From Diphasiastrum complanatum (taxonomy: Eukaryota; Streptophyta; Lycopodiopsida; Lycopodiales; Lycopodiaceae), in the NCBI GenBank assembly GCA_029204225.1, contig MU831934.1:32120-96119 (forward strand): 64,000 nt of DNA. Reading direction: 5' to 3'. Shown here piece by piece: positions 11,393-22,264 of the stretch. Position numbers and translations under genes: made by a program. Under the pieces are notes generated by a model. It did not search any database and was not told the DNA's origin. It worked only from the letters and a program-made list of their open reading frames with translations. Numbering within the stretch: position 1 is the stretch's first letter; every line of letters begins with the position of its first letter.

Positions 11393-12190
11393 TGTCGTAA
11401 AACGGTGGTCATGAGCGCAACAGAGGCTCGGTTACTCAGAGCGTTGGCTTGTAGGAACGGAAACGCAACAGTTAGTAGCAGAAATATTCAAGTAGAAAAA
11501 TTCATACAGTTTGCACAAACTAACGACACAGTAGTGAGACAACAATTCCACTCTGATAAAAATCAACAATGAGTACAATGGCTTGAAGTAATAACTTTAG
11601 CTTGTTGAGCGTGATAACGCTGGCTACATATAACTTTGATTGGAGTAGAAATTCCCAAAAATTAACACTTACATAGCTTGATTCAACTAATATAGAGATT
11701 TACAAGAGAGAAAATATCTTACAAGCCTTTAAGGCTATTTATGCCAATTTTTGCATATGTACAAAAGTTGGTAACCGTCAACCGCCTTTGGGATATTTGT
11801 TTGTCCAGCTGTTTTTAGGGTTACTCATAAGTTGATGAAGTCGGTCAACCAAAAATACGAGAAAAAACAAAAAAGGCAAAAGTGCCTTAAAAATGATTTC
11901 TAAGGTATTCTGGCCACTTGGCCAATGTGTCGCATTTTTTTGCTAAGGAGCGAAAAAGACGAAGGTGCCTTTAAAAATGATTTCCAAGGTATTATGGCCA
12001 CTTGGCCAGAGTGTCGCATTTTTTGCTAAGGAGCGAAAAAGGCAAAGGTGTCTTAAAATGATTTCTAAGGCATAGAAAATCTCAAAGGAAAAAAATGTGA
12101 AGGCTTAAAAATATGTTGTCGGCCTTTGGTTTTTCAGGATGCTCATTACTTGAACAATTTGTTTGAAGGCTGAGCATAAGAAATCTAACA
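11393..12190 (-). repeat. 3' LTR with internal 83-bp repeats
   Basis: The LTR holds about two and a half tandem copies of an 82-84 bp unit, with AAATGATTTC recurring at about 11,891, 11,975 and 12,057, each followed by GGCCACTTGGCCA-type and GTGTCGCATTTTTTGC sequence. The matching LTR at 14,892-15,688 has the same repeats, with a small extra duplication that stretches one period to 93 bp. Confidence 0.85.
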
Positions 12191-12197
12191 CTCCCCC

Positions 12198-12409
12198 TTA
12201 ATGTGGATCCTGAAAAACTTTGATCTTCAGATTTAACATATCGTTAAATCTGAGATGTTGCTCCTTTGATAGAGCCATTGTGAAGTAATCTGCTGCCATG
12301 TGATTTGTTCTGCAGAAAATCAATACTACTTCCTTATTGTGCACTTTCTCTCTAAGGTAGTGATACCTGATTTCTATATGTTTGCTTCGAGAGTGAGAAC
12401 TCGGATTGA
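12198..12409 (-). pseudogene. Copia RNase H C-terminus
   Basis: The minus strand encodes SRSKHIEIRYHYLREKV and MAADYFTMALSKEQHLRF, the standard C-terminal end of Copia RNase H. It stops just before the polypurine tract (12,191-12,200, GGGGGAG on the minus strand) that borders the 3' LTR. Homology stops abruptly near 12,410, where the plus-strand protease segment begins. Confidence 0.85.
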
Positions 12410-14411
12410 GGAACAACATAAAATCAATTTCTGGTATCCGAGACTCCGGAGCAACACAACATATGACTCACCATCACGATTGGTTCAAAGACTACAAGTC
12501 GTTCACCCACTCTCAAGTTGTGCAACTTGGAGACAACTCATCGCATTCAATCAAGTTTGAAGGAACAGTCAGAGTTGAATTCAAAAGAGGTGGTCAAACG
12601 AATCTGCTCTCACTTAGCAGAATCATCGATTCAGATTGAATGGTCAAATTCGATACAAAAGACTGCACAATCCTTGAGAAATCCCAGAAGGTTCTAGCCT
12701 ACGGAAGAAGAAGCGGCTATCTTTACAAACTCAGCCATTGCTATTCTTCTAACAATCAAGCTCTTCACATAGCCACTTCTGAATCAACTGATATGTTGTG
12801 GCATCACAGACTTGGCCATCTTAACTACAACAGTATTCAACAAATGTCAGCTCAGAATCTAGTACAAGACCTGCCTTCAGTCGCGCAAGCCAACTTCTCC
12901 ATGCGAAAGCTGTATTATCAGCAAGCATGCTAGAAGTCCCTTCAGTTCATACATCCAAGGGCTTGCTTGGCCTTGTACACAGCGACATTTGTGGCCCGAT
13001 GCAGACTGCTGCCACATGGGGAGATCTCTATTTCCTAACCTTCATCGACGACTTCTCTCGAAGGACTGCAACCTACTATATGAAGAACAAATCCGAAGCA
13101 TTCAAGTTCTTCAAGCAGTTCAAGGCATCTGCAGAAAACCAGACCTAGAGAAATATCAAGGCTCTACGCACAGATGGAGAGGGAGAGTACACCTCCACAG
13201 AATTCAAGGAGTTCTGCAAGGCCAACATGATACTTCAACAATACACGACCAGATACTCACCTCAGTCCAATAGTGTAGTTGAGCGGAAGAACCGGACACT
13301 CATCGAAAGTGCCAAGAACATGATGGCCCATGCCTCTCTTCCAAAGAAGTTCTAGGCAGAAGTTGTTACTACAGCTGCCTACTTATAGAATCGATCTATT
13401 ACCAAAGCCCTGAATGGCAAGACACCTTATGAGGTGTGGACATGATCAAAACCATCACTCAAACAAATTCAAGTGTTTGGATGCATCGCTTTCGTTCAGA
13501 GCCCTAAGGATCTAAGAAGAAAGCTAGATGACGAGAGTAGAAAAATGATTTTCATCGGCTATTCCCAAAATCACAAGGCATACAAGCTCTACAATTTGGA
13601 TACCGAGAAGGCATTCACCAGTAAAGATGTCATTTTCTTGGAAGACCAATTCCTTGACCACAAAGGAAAAGCTGCTGGTAATTTTGACTCACGGATCGAG
13701 CAACAAGTCAATTCTGATCTAGAGATTCAACTGCAAAATTTCGACACTGACTCAGAAGATGAGTCAGAACCTCAACTAGTCAACCCACATCTGAGGACAG
13801 AAGTTCACCAGGAGGTCGAACAGGTCCAGACAGCCTCCATCCAGATTTATGAATGATCCGACCTGCTACTTTGTACAAGAACCGACCACAGTCTTTGAGG
13901 CAATGTCTACTCTTGATGTTGACTAGTGGAAATTAGAGATGGACACCGAATTCGATTCTCTTATGGAGAATCAAACATGGACACTCACGGAGTTGCCAAA
14001 GGATCGGAAACCAATTCCATGCAAATGGATATTCAAGGCAAAGTACGATGCTGAAAGAAGGCTAAATCGTTACAAGGCCAGGCTAGTTGCCAAAGGCTTT
14101 TTCCAGATTCTAGATCTGGATTATTTAGAAACCTTCAGCCCAATCATCAAACATGCGTCGATCCGACGCCTACTCTCCTTTGTAGCTATAGCAGATCTCG
14201 AAGCTCATTAGATGGATGTCCAGACCACTTTTCTCAATGGAACCATCGAAGAGGAAATATATATGACACAGCCAGAGGGATATGAACTCAACGATAAGCA
14301 ACATCACCTTGTATGTAGAATTCACAAGGCACTTTATGGGCTGAAACAGTCACCTAGAGTTTAGTTTCAGAAGATCAACACATTTCTGATAGAGAATGCT
14401 TCAGACATTCT
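12410..14411 (+). pseudogene. Inverted Copia protease-integrase-RT segment
   Basis: On the plus strand, 12,412-12,638 encodes the aspartic protease region with IRDSGATQHMT. 12,640-12,930 encodes the pre-integrase (HHRLGHLN), and 12,927-13,856 the integrase with HSDICGPM, FIDDFSR, TDGEGEYTSTEF and VVERKNRT (the D, D and E catalytic regions). 13,939-14,411 encodes reverse transcriptase up to HKALYGLKQSPR. In-frame stops occur near 13,147, 13,353, 13,387, 13,443, 13,923, 14,209 and 14,361. Most are explained by TGG to TAG or CAG to TAG. Palm motif YVDD and the rest of RT are absent. The segment lies opposite to the rest of the element. Confidence 0.88.
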
Positions 14412-14748
14412 GAGGTTGAAGAAGTTCTTCCTCAGATGGAGCTTGGATGTAACGTCTCTAATGTCATAGAGAGTTGCTAGGATGTCCCATGCATTCTTAG
14501 TTGTCTAAGCAGCACGTATGTGGCTGATCTGAGTGTCCTTGATGTTGAGGGTGATCATGGCAAACGCTTTGCCATCTCTCAGTCTCCACTTGGTGATGAC
14601 GGCTACATCACCTTCTGGTTTGAGTTCTGTGCCATCAACGATGTCCCACAGTTCTTTGGCTAGAAGTATAACCTTCATTGAATTTCCAGAGATGGTAGTT
14701 ATCTCCATCGAGTTTATCAATGAGAGATGAACTGGATGAAGGATCCAT
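14412..14748 (-). pseudogene. Copia gag N-terminus
   Basis: ATG at 14,748 on the minus strand opens MDPSSSSSLIDKLDGDNYHLWKF. A one-base frameshift follows, then AKELWDIVDGTELKPEGD and WRLRDGKAFAMITLNIKDTQ. After a stop near 14,505 the frame goes on as AWDILATLYDIRDVTSKLH and ends at the junction with the inverted segment. It is a UBN2-type gag relative of the fragments at 1-660 and 62,345-62,560. Confidence 0.8.
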
Positions 14749-14879
14749 TCTGGTTGAACGAGTCCATTGGTAGAAACAACGACTGTCGAAATATTGTTGA
14801 CTGTGCATTTGCTAGAAAGACGTCTTGATAGAAACAAGACTGATAATCCGTAGTAAAAATGCAGATTGCTGAAATGTCT

Positions 14880-14891
14880 GCTTTGATACCA
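14880..14891 (-). promoter_or_regulatory. Primer binding site
   Basis: The minus strand reads TGGTATCAAAGC directly inside the 5' LTR. It has one mismatch to the TGGTATCAGAGC seen in the other Copia elements here. Confidence 0.75.
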
Positions 14892-15688
14892 TGTCGAAAA
14901 ACGGTGGTCGTGAGCGCAGCGGAGGCTCGATTACTCAGAGCTTTGGCTTGTAGGAACGGAAACGCAGTAGTTAGCAGCAAAAATATTCAAGTAGAAGAAT
15001 TCATACAGTTTGCACAAACGAACGACGCAGTAGTGAGACAAAAATTGCACTCTGATAAAAAAACAATGGCTTGAAGTAATAACTTTAGCTTGTTGAGCAT
15101 GATAACGCTGGCTACAGATAACTCTGATTGGAAAAGAAATTCTCAAAAATTAACACTTACATAGTTTGATTCAGCTAATATAGAGATTTACAAGAGAGAA
15201 AATATCTTACAAGCCTTTAAGGCTATTTATGCTAGTCTTTGCATATGTACAAAAGTTGGTAACCGTCAATCGCCTTTGGGATATTTGTTTGTCCAGCTGT
15301 TTTTAGGGCTACTCATAAGTTGACGAAGTTGATCAACCAAAAATGCGGAGAAAAATGAAAAAGACGAAAGTGCCTTGAAAATGATTTCTAAGGTATTTTG
15401 GCCACTTGGCCAGTGTGTCGCATTTTTTGCTAAGGAGCAAAAAAGACGAAAAAGTCGAAGGTGCCTTTAAAAATGATTTCCAAGGTATTCTCGCCATTTG
15501 GCCAGTGTGTCGCATTTTTTGCTAAGGAGCGAAAAAGACGAAGGTGTCATAAAATGATTTCTAAGGCATAGAAAATCTCAAAGGAAAAAAAAAAGTGAAG
15601 TCCTAAAAATATGTTGTTGACCTTTGGTTTTTCAGGATGCTCATTACTTGAACGATTTGTTTTAAGGTTGAGCATAAGAAATCTAACA
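14892..15688 (-). repeat. 5' LTR of the 11,393-15,688 element
   Basis: About 797 bp, starting TGTCGAAAAACGG and ending ATCTAACA. It is highly similar to the 3' LTR over its whole length, including the GGCCACTTGGCCA repeat block. Confidence 0.88.
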
Positions 15689-15802
15689 CTCCCCTACACA
15701 CACGATGATCTAAATGGGTGTACTGCGGCACTCCCTTGGACCAGATCACGATCCATAATTGCAATTGGCCAAGTATTCCTTCTGAGTACGGATGAACCTT
15801 AA
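15689..15802 (+). pseudogene. Coiled-coil repeated ORF, copy 1 (3' part)
   Basis: If the element and one CTCCC duplicate are removed, the plus-strand frame that breaks at 11,392 continues without shift as YTHDDLNGCTAALPWTRSRS and runs to TAA at 15,800-15,802. This gives the true C-terminus of the family and confirms that the retrotransposon inserted into this ORF. Confidence 0.7.
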
Positions 15803-17748
15803 TGCCCGTTATAAATGGTCATTTAATGGGTCCAAATCATTGGACATAGATTTTGAAAGACACGCGCTCTGTTCAGATAAGGGGATAAAGTAGTTCCAAT
15901 TTTTGGTGAAAAATATGTTCATTTTTTGAGGAGTTTTTTATGTGAATACTGATTGTGGATATCGTGAATACTGATCATGAATATTGTGAATATTGATCGT
16001 GAATATTGATCGGGACTATCTTGAATATTGATCTCTTAATCTTCAACAAGTTCAAAGACAAAGTATAAGTTTTCCAAAACGTTTGATGAAATTGACAATT
16101 TGTGTTTGGTACAATCTAAAGCATCTTATTAAATGATTGAAAATAGCCAAGAAACAAGAAAAACTATTAGTCCAATGCATTTATTCCGAGATCAAGCCGT
16201 GCATCCCGATACTAGAAGTGGCTTATTTGTCGGTCAAATTTGGGTGAAGTATGAGTAGTACAACTATATACAAAAAATCTTTGAAATTTGATTTGATTGA
16301 CGAAAGTGGCAATGATACAATCACTCTTTGTTGACAAAAATTATTTTCACAAGTATATATATTTGGAATTATTTTTATTGTATTTCAATTAGAGATTTTG
16401 GGGTGGTTGATAAAAATTTGAAGGGTGAAGGAAGAATCTCAAATTATACTCTCATTTTACAACCATCTACAACAATTCAACACTTATTTGAAATTTTTTT
16501 CCAAGAATAATCTTCAAAAGTTGTAGGAAAATTGCAAGAAAATCATACAACAGAATCTTGGAAGAAATGAGCTCGCATTGCTAGCAACATGAGCTATTAC
16601 AATAATTGAAGTTGGACAACATTATTCATACTAACTCTTAGGCCAAAATGGGCCAATAATTAAAATGGAAAATGTATACATGTTAAGCTAATGTAGAGGG
16701 GCTTTTGGCCTAAATGATTATGAAGGTTGAGTACGTGTTTGTATAAGATTTTATGCGAATTAATATTCTTGGTGGGGTCATTGTAAGCGATTGCAATTTG
16801 CATGTAAGGTCAAAATGTTAAAAAGGTCCTATAGTATATTTAGCAATGTAAAGATTGATGCATTAGGATTAAGAAAAAGTCATTTTCGGGTTTGTTATTA
16901 AGGCAGTCGAAGAGTCATTCTCAATTATTAACATGATGACCAAAAAAAAGAGAAATGACTTGGAGACCCATTTTTTTTAATTTTTTTTAATTTTTTTTTT
17001 AAAGTAAAATTTAAAATGCTTCAAATAAATATATTGTAATGTTAAAAAAATGTTGTATTTTGCAAGAAAATAATTCAAGCTACAAAAATTTGGTCAATAG
17101 ATTTTCATAAATAACTTAAAATTAGCTTATACCAAATAATAATACTATTCAAAATAAAATCATTAGATACACAACCACTAAAATAACTAGAAAATACTTT
17201 TTGTTTATTTAAAACAAAAGTTATAGCTTTTTTTTTTTGAAATTTTAAAAGTTTTTTAAATTATAATTCTTGTATCAAAAAAAAATATTTTTTAAATTAT
17301 GATAAAAATTTTAATCAATATTTTTAAAAGTTTTAATTTTTTAAAATATCTACTTATATCTACATAAGCTCATTGAATATTTAAACATTAGATAAATGCA
17401 AATGAAATTACTTTACAATAATCGAGATTAAATGATTTGCAAAAATATTTAAATCACCCTAAAAAAATCTTTTCATTTTTTAAAATTTTCAACAATATTT
17501 TTTTTTTACAAAAAATACTATAAAAACACATCCAGAATAAAAATATTATAAACTTGACAAATCGTTATAATTTTAATTTTTGATAATGATTATCAATGTT
17601 AAAAATTTTAAAATATTTCAAATTCTTAATTTTAAACCATTAAAAAACAAATTTAAGAACATTAAATCAATCAAAAAGATTTCAAAACACAATACATCAA
17701 AAAATATAAACGCAATTATTTTTCAAAACAAAAGAGAATTTTTTATTC
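15803..17748. other. AT-rich spacer
   Basis: No gene is supported. Bases 15,941-16,034 hold a degenerate short tandem repeat (GTGAATATTGATC-like units). Bases 16,960-17,740 are extremely AT-rich with long A and T runs; lysine/asparagine-rich open frames there are compositional. The stretch may include one end of the methyltransferase-bearing unit, but I found no terminal repeat. Confidence 0.5.
15941..16034. repeat. Degenerate GTGAATATTGATC tandem repeat
   Basis: Six or so imperfect copies of a 13-bp unit that varies between GTGAATACTGATC and TTGAATATTGATC. Confidence 0.7.
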
Positions 17749-18401
17749 TCAAAAATCATCGAGGTCATTTACATCTTTTTCTTTTTCTTGAGTAGCTGCT
17801 GTACTTTCAAGTGGCACCTCTTCTACAATTTTCTCGACTACTGTAACCACATTGTAATCTTGAACCAAGACATCAGCAAATTCTCCTGTGTCGCCTACTT
17901 TTTCGCTAGCAGGAGGCTAAGGTTCCTTGGACAAGGGAATTATTGTATCCTCGCTATCTAAACTCTTTCTCATCTCAGATAGTTCATCTAGCAAAATTGA
18001 AAGAGATTTCATTCTCATTTTTACAAAATCAACTAAATTAGTATCTAGATCTACTATAGCAACATGTCTGCCTTTCTGAACAGCACATGCGCTTGTAGTG
18101 CCGCTACAGCTAAATAAATCCAAAACCCAATCAGCTGGGTGTGAAAAAATGTCAATTAAATGATTAATTAATTGTTGTGGCTTTTGGTAGGGACAAGCCA
18201 CGAAACCCGTCATTGGATTTTTTAATTTTTTCGTCACGGTTGGATACTGGAACAAGTTTGCAAAACTTGTCAGTTTGGAAGTGCTGTAATGAAGCATCGA
18301 ACGTTTGCCATCCAAAGAATAATAACCGATGGTTATGTATTTTATTTCATTACAAGTAAAATATTTTATGTATGTCGTACTCCTCTCGAGTTCTTGAAAT
18401 T
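17749..18401 (-). pseudogene. N6/N4-type DNA methyltransferase-like gene, 3' part
   Basis: The minus strand reads from 18,401 to a TGA at 17,749-17,751, with one internal TAG near 17,918 (a likely CAG to TAG change). The sequence KPQQLINHLIDIFSHPADW followed by VLDLFSCSGTTSACAVQKGR resembles the QKP and S-adenosylmethionine-binding (F-x-G-S-G-T-T) motifs of beta-class N6-adenine/N4-cytosine DNA methyltransferases. The first glycine of the loop is Cys here. The DPPY/SPPY catalytic box would lie upstream and is not visible. A retrotransposon (18,402-22,979) splits the gene; the coding frame continues at 22,980. The C-terminal tail is acidic and valine-rich. This class is uncommon in plants, so a mobile or transferred origin is possible (inference). 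Confidence 0.6.
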
Positions 18402-19104
18402 TGTGAAAGTACTGTACTTTAGGACCATAAATGGATCTACAAAAGATCCACAAGAGTGATTGGATGCTTGCTTAACAATCTATCAAAAAACTAGACACAA
18501 AAAAGTTGATCTAGATTGGCAATTTAACAAACAACAAGCATTAACAATCAAAAGCATTGATAAACATTGAGATCCGAGCCCACACGTGTGTACTATAGGC
18601 TATACTACGGCCTTCAACCTGAGAAACAAGTAGAAATTGATTTGGTTTCATTTGGATCACAAAAACTCAATGTACATAGTGAACTAGCTTGAGATTGCCA
18701 ATAAGCTCCAAAAAAAATTTCTATCTTCTCACTATGGAGAGAGGGAATACATAGCAAATTCGACTTCCTTCTTGAAGTTAGGTGGATTTCCAGCATGTAA
18801 TAAGGAAGTTAACTCACTCTCCTTGACCTAAAATGAAACCCTAGTCTATTTCCTAGAGTTATGCTTGGTAGGTAGCTAGTTGGTCAAATTTTCACCTTAA
18901 ACTTAGGTGTAGGTCCTATAAAGTAGGTATGACCACCAAATAGACATGACCAACTCTCTTGACTTGACCTAACCTACATTAGGATGGGTTTCCCATGTGG
19001 CATCATGGCCTCACATGTGTGGGACCCACTTGTGTACACAATTTACACTATTCTACATGGTTTTTGATCAAGCTAGATTTGCCAATTTTTGGCAATTCTT
19101 CACA
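18402..19104 (-). repeat. 3' LTR of the gag-only element
   Basis: 703 bp. It contains the palindromic CACACGTGTG motif near 18,581 and closely matches the 22,277-22,979 copy. Confidence 0.9.
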
Positions 19105-19314
19105 CTCCTCCTCAAATTTAGCTTGATCTATTTACAATTCTCTTGATAGATGAATGAAATCTTTTAGAAGTGTCTAAAAAATCCAGCTACAAACAAGGAA
19201 CTTTTGAGACTCCAATAGAGAATGATGTCCATGAAGGACCTTTCACCACCTCTTAGAGGATCCCTTACAAGATGTTCCATAAATGTGTCTATATACATGT
19301 AGCACACTTCAAAA

Positions 19315-21471
19315 CTAAACATCATGCCAAGCCATGGATTCCAAGGCATTTTGTGCACTTGAAGATACATCAATTAAAATATTAAGTGCATAAATAATGT
19401 TGCCAAAGACAACTTGTCTTGCTTGATCCATATGATTGAGCCTAGATGGCTCCATCTTGATACTCAAGGTTTTTCTTGGAGTCCTCGGGTCTTGAGCTTG
19501 CTCCTCCACTTGACTTGACTCCAGACCATCAATGAATTTAATAAGGTGTTGATCCAAAGGTGCTTCTTCAAGTTTACAAATCTTCCACTCTTGAAAGATC
19601 ACATTTCCACCATTGACAAATTCTTTGGTTGAAAACAAGTAGATTCTACAATCTCTACTTGAAGAGCAAAACACTACCATTATTCCTATCATTGAAATAG
19701 GATAATCTTTGGTCCTTACATTGGAATGATCATGCACAAAGCATGTGGACCCAAAGATTTCCAATACAAATGATATTTCATCTTTTATGACACTATTCAA
19801 ACTATTACAAAAATAGTTATCCAATGAAATTGCTTTATCAACAACAAATGTAGATTTCAAAGCATCACATTTCATTGTCTTTTCATACAAAGTAATAAAC
19901 ACCATGAATCTTAAAGGTAAGAAACAAGTCACCTCATGTCTACTAATACTTTCCAAAAAGTATTCAGAAATAGTAGACTCTCCAATGCTCACCACCCTTG
20001 CAAGATGCACACTTGAATGGACAATTTGCATGCAATTTGATGACTCGGACATTGTCATTGAGGACTCCCTTGGAACTCTCATGCTTTGAGGCTGATCCTC
20101 AAAATCTTCCTCCTTTTGATGCTCCTCCTCAATGCAAGCAAGATCACACTTTGCCAAGATCTCCTCTTGAGTGATCTCCTCCTTTGCCAAGCTCATTCTT
20201 TCAAAAGCAACACTAGCTTCCAACTTAAACAATCTTCCATGTTTAAATCCCTTTGCAATGCAAACATCATTCTTCAAGATGAAGCAAACACCATGCTGAA
20301 AGTGGACATCCAAACCACTTTCTAAGAGTAGACCAACACTAAGCATATTCTTGGTGATTGATGGTACATAAAGGACATTTTCTAGATCCATGCATTTTGA
20401 GGATTCTAGACACAAAGAGATGGTGCCAACACCATTTGTCCTACACTCTTCATCATTTGCAGTAAAGCCAAACTTTTTAGCATCATTGAATGAGTGTAAT
20501 GTTGAGAAAAAGTCCTTTTCACAAGACACGTGGGAGCTAGCCCCACTGTCAATCCACCAATTGTCTCTTGAATTGCTATTGCTTGTTGGTGAGGATGTAG
20601 ATGCCATCAAGAATACATCTACTTCATCCTCCTCCCCCTCCTTTGCAAGGTTTCCTTGTTTGTCCTCCTCCACTTGTGCTCTTAGCCTCTTGTAACATTT
20701 AGATGCATAATGCCCCTTCTTTCCACAAAAGAAGCATTTTTGCTTTGACTTGTCCTTTGAGCTTGATGCATCATCCTCTTCTTTGGCCTCCTTTGGATGC
20801 TTCTTCTTTCCATTGGTCTTCTTTTTGCCCTTGAATGAGAAATTGGCTTTCTCATCACCATCCTGCAACGACAAGGAACTCATCCTAGATTTTGCATGGA
20901 GCATCTTACACTCTTCAGCCACTAATACACTGTGAAGTTTTTCTATAGTTGGCAAAGTGTCTTGGATGGCAAAACTTTGGACCAAATTTGCAAAGTCATC
21001 TCCTAGACCATTAAGGACAATTTGTACAAGCTCTCCATCATGAATCTTCTCTCCAATGGAAGCCAACTCCCTATTTAGAGACTTGATTCTGAGTACATAA
21101 TCCTGTGCACTCTCCTCACTTCTCCTCATGCTTTGCAAAATTTGATTTCTAAGCATAAGAACTCTAGAAGTGTTGCTAGACTCGTAGATTGATTTTAAAG
21201 ACTCCCAATCCTCTTTAGCATTAGTACAAGCTGATACTTCTCTCAACAAATCATTGCTCACATTCATCTTCACACAATGAAGTGCAAGCCTAGATCTCTT
21301 CTTGTATCTAGCTAACTCCTGTGCACCTAGAGGTTCATCTTCATCTTCAATCAAGAACTCATAAAGGTCTTGGAGCACTAAGAGTGACTCCATTCTAACC
21401 TTCCAAATAGCATAATTTGTAGAATTCAACCTCTCACTAGCTTCTAGAAGGTATGCTCCAGCAGATCCCAT
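19315..21471 (-). CDS. Gag-protease protein with integrase remnant, 718 aa
   Basis: An uninterrupted ORF from ATG at 21,471 to the stop at 19,315. Residues about 1-200 are Copia gag (LNSTNYAIWKVRMESLL, then RVLMLRNQILQSMRRSEES). A CCHC zinc knuckle, CFFCGKKGHYASKC, lies at 246-259 and the protease active site, WWIDSGASSH, at about 305-314. From about 420 the order of a normal element is lost. There is an acidic stretch and an unrecognised region, then only the C-terminal integrase core-flanking sequence (FGSTCFVHDHSNVRTKDYP and FVNGGNVIFQEW). The integrase catalytic core and all of reverse transcriptase/RNase H are missing. The intact frame, in an otherwise decayed region, suggests recent mobility with enzymes supplied in trans. 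It is related to the gag at 56,216. Confidence 0.88.
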   Translation of the reverse strand: MGSAGAYLLEASERLNSTNYAIWKVRMESLLVLQDLYEFLIEDEDEPLGAQELARYKKRSRLALHCVKMNVSNDLLREVSACTNAKEDWESLKSIYESSNTSRVLMLRNQILQSMRRSEESAQDYVLRIKSLNRELASIGEKIHDGELVQIVLNGLGDDFANLVQSFAIQDTLPTIEKLHSVLVAEECKMLHAKSRMSSLSLQDGDEKANFSFKGKKKTNGKKKHPKEAKEEDDASSSKDKSKQKCFFCGKKGHYASKCYKRLRAQVEEDKQGNLAKEGEEDEVDVFLMASTSSPTSNSNSRDNWWIDSGASSHVSCEKDFFSTLHSFNDAKKFGFTANDEECRTNGVGTISLCLESSKCMDLENVLYVPSITKNMLSVGLLLESGLDVHFQHGVCFILKNDVCIAKGFKHGRLFKLEASVAFERMSLAKEEITQEEILAKCDLACIEEEHQKEEDFEDQPQSMRVPRESSMTMSESSNCMQIVHSSVHLARVVSIGESTISEYFLESISRHEVTCFLPLRFMVFITLYEKTMKCDALKSTFVVDKAISLDNYFCNSLNSVIKDEISFVLEIFGSTCFVHDHSNVRTKDYPISMIGIMVVFCSSSRDCRIYLFSTKEFVNGGNVIFQEWKICKLEEAPLDQHLIKFIDGLESSQVEEQAQDPRTPRKTLSIKMEPSRLNHMDQARQVVFGNIIYALNILIDVSSSAQNALESMAWHDV

Positions 21472-21501
21472 CTTACTAGTGACTTCTACAAACAAGAAAT
21501 A

Positions 21502-21846
21502 GATTTGATTGACTTGAAACTCACAAAGGTCTCACACTTGCAGTGTTTCACTCAAATTTGATTTCTAATCCAACAAATGGACTTATAAGCACAGTTCTAT
21601 CACTCCCTCACAAAGCTGGAATGAAGATAAGATGAAGTGAAAACTACTTTCAAACAAATCTTGCCAAGAAATGGATTTGATTGTCTCTAGAAACTCACTA
21701 AGGTCTCTCTCTTGTAGTTTTTCACTCAAATTAGATTTCTAATCCAACAAATGGACTTATAATCTCAATTCCAGCACTCCCTCACAAAGTTGGAATGAAG
21801 ATAAGATGATGTGAAATCTACTTACAATCAAATCTTGCCAAATTTG
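21502..21846 (-). repeat. 172-bp tandem duplication in the element leader
   Basis: Between gag and the primer binding site, a block starting GATTTGATTG recurs with a period of about 172 bp (21,502 and 21,674). Both copies hold CTAATCCAACAAATGGACTT and a conserved TCCCTCACAAAG stretch. The rest of the leader to 22,264 has no coding frame. Confidence 0.8.
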
Positions 21847-22264
21847 GCTATTTTTGGACAAAAAAATGACTTAATCTCTTTCTTCCTTCTTGGTGTACTT
21901 TCAAGACCTGTTTTTAACCTTAATAGGACTTGGACTCAGCCTAGATTAATTAGATTCCATGAAACAAATTCAAATCTAATCAATGGCAAATGATCTTGGT
22001 AGATTATCCTAGAATCTCCACCAAAAATTACACCAATAGCTCACAAATTGAATTTTTTTGGATCAAATGAATACCATGCATTAAATGCAGGTTTAGAGGT
22101 GCCCACACATGTGGACAGTACGGATTTGGACCCCTACCAAGTTTGGGATCAAATCTCCTCACCAAAATCAAGATTCTAACTTGCCCTCTCAATACTAGCT
22201 TTTAGCACCAAAACTTGCTAAAAATGGATTTGCATTAGATCAATGGCTTATGCTCTTGTACTTG

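Larger units (their letters stand above)
11393..15688 (-). mobile_element. Copia LTR retrotransposon, outer structure intact, interior rearranged
   Basis: Two LTRs of about 797 bp (11,393-12,190 and 14,892-15,688) begin TGTCG and end ATCTAACA. Both sides carry the 5-bp target duplication CTCCC (11,388-11,392 and 15,689-15,693). The primer binding site at 14,880-14,891 and gag at 14,412-14,748 are on the minus strand. So are the RNase H end at 12,198-12,409 and the polypurine tract beside the left LTR. The middle, 12,410-14,411, carries protease, integrase and reverse transcriptase on the plus strand. The element is therefore internally inverted and cannot be autonomous. Confidence 0.88.

Noticed and set aside
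12410-14411. Separate nested plus-strand insertion
   Set aside because: I prefer an inversion because no LTR ends or target duplication bound the block, and both missing parts of the element fall exactly at its edges. It is not fully excluded.
17580-17795. 71-residue K/N/I-rich ORF
   Set aside because: Composition is explained by very high AT content; there is no domain, and it overlaps the end of the methyltransferase-like frame on the other strand.
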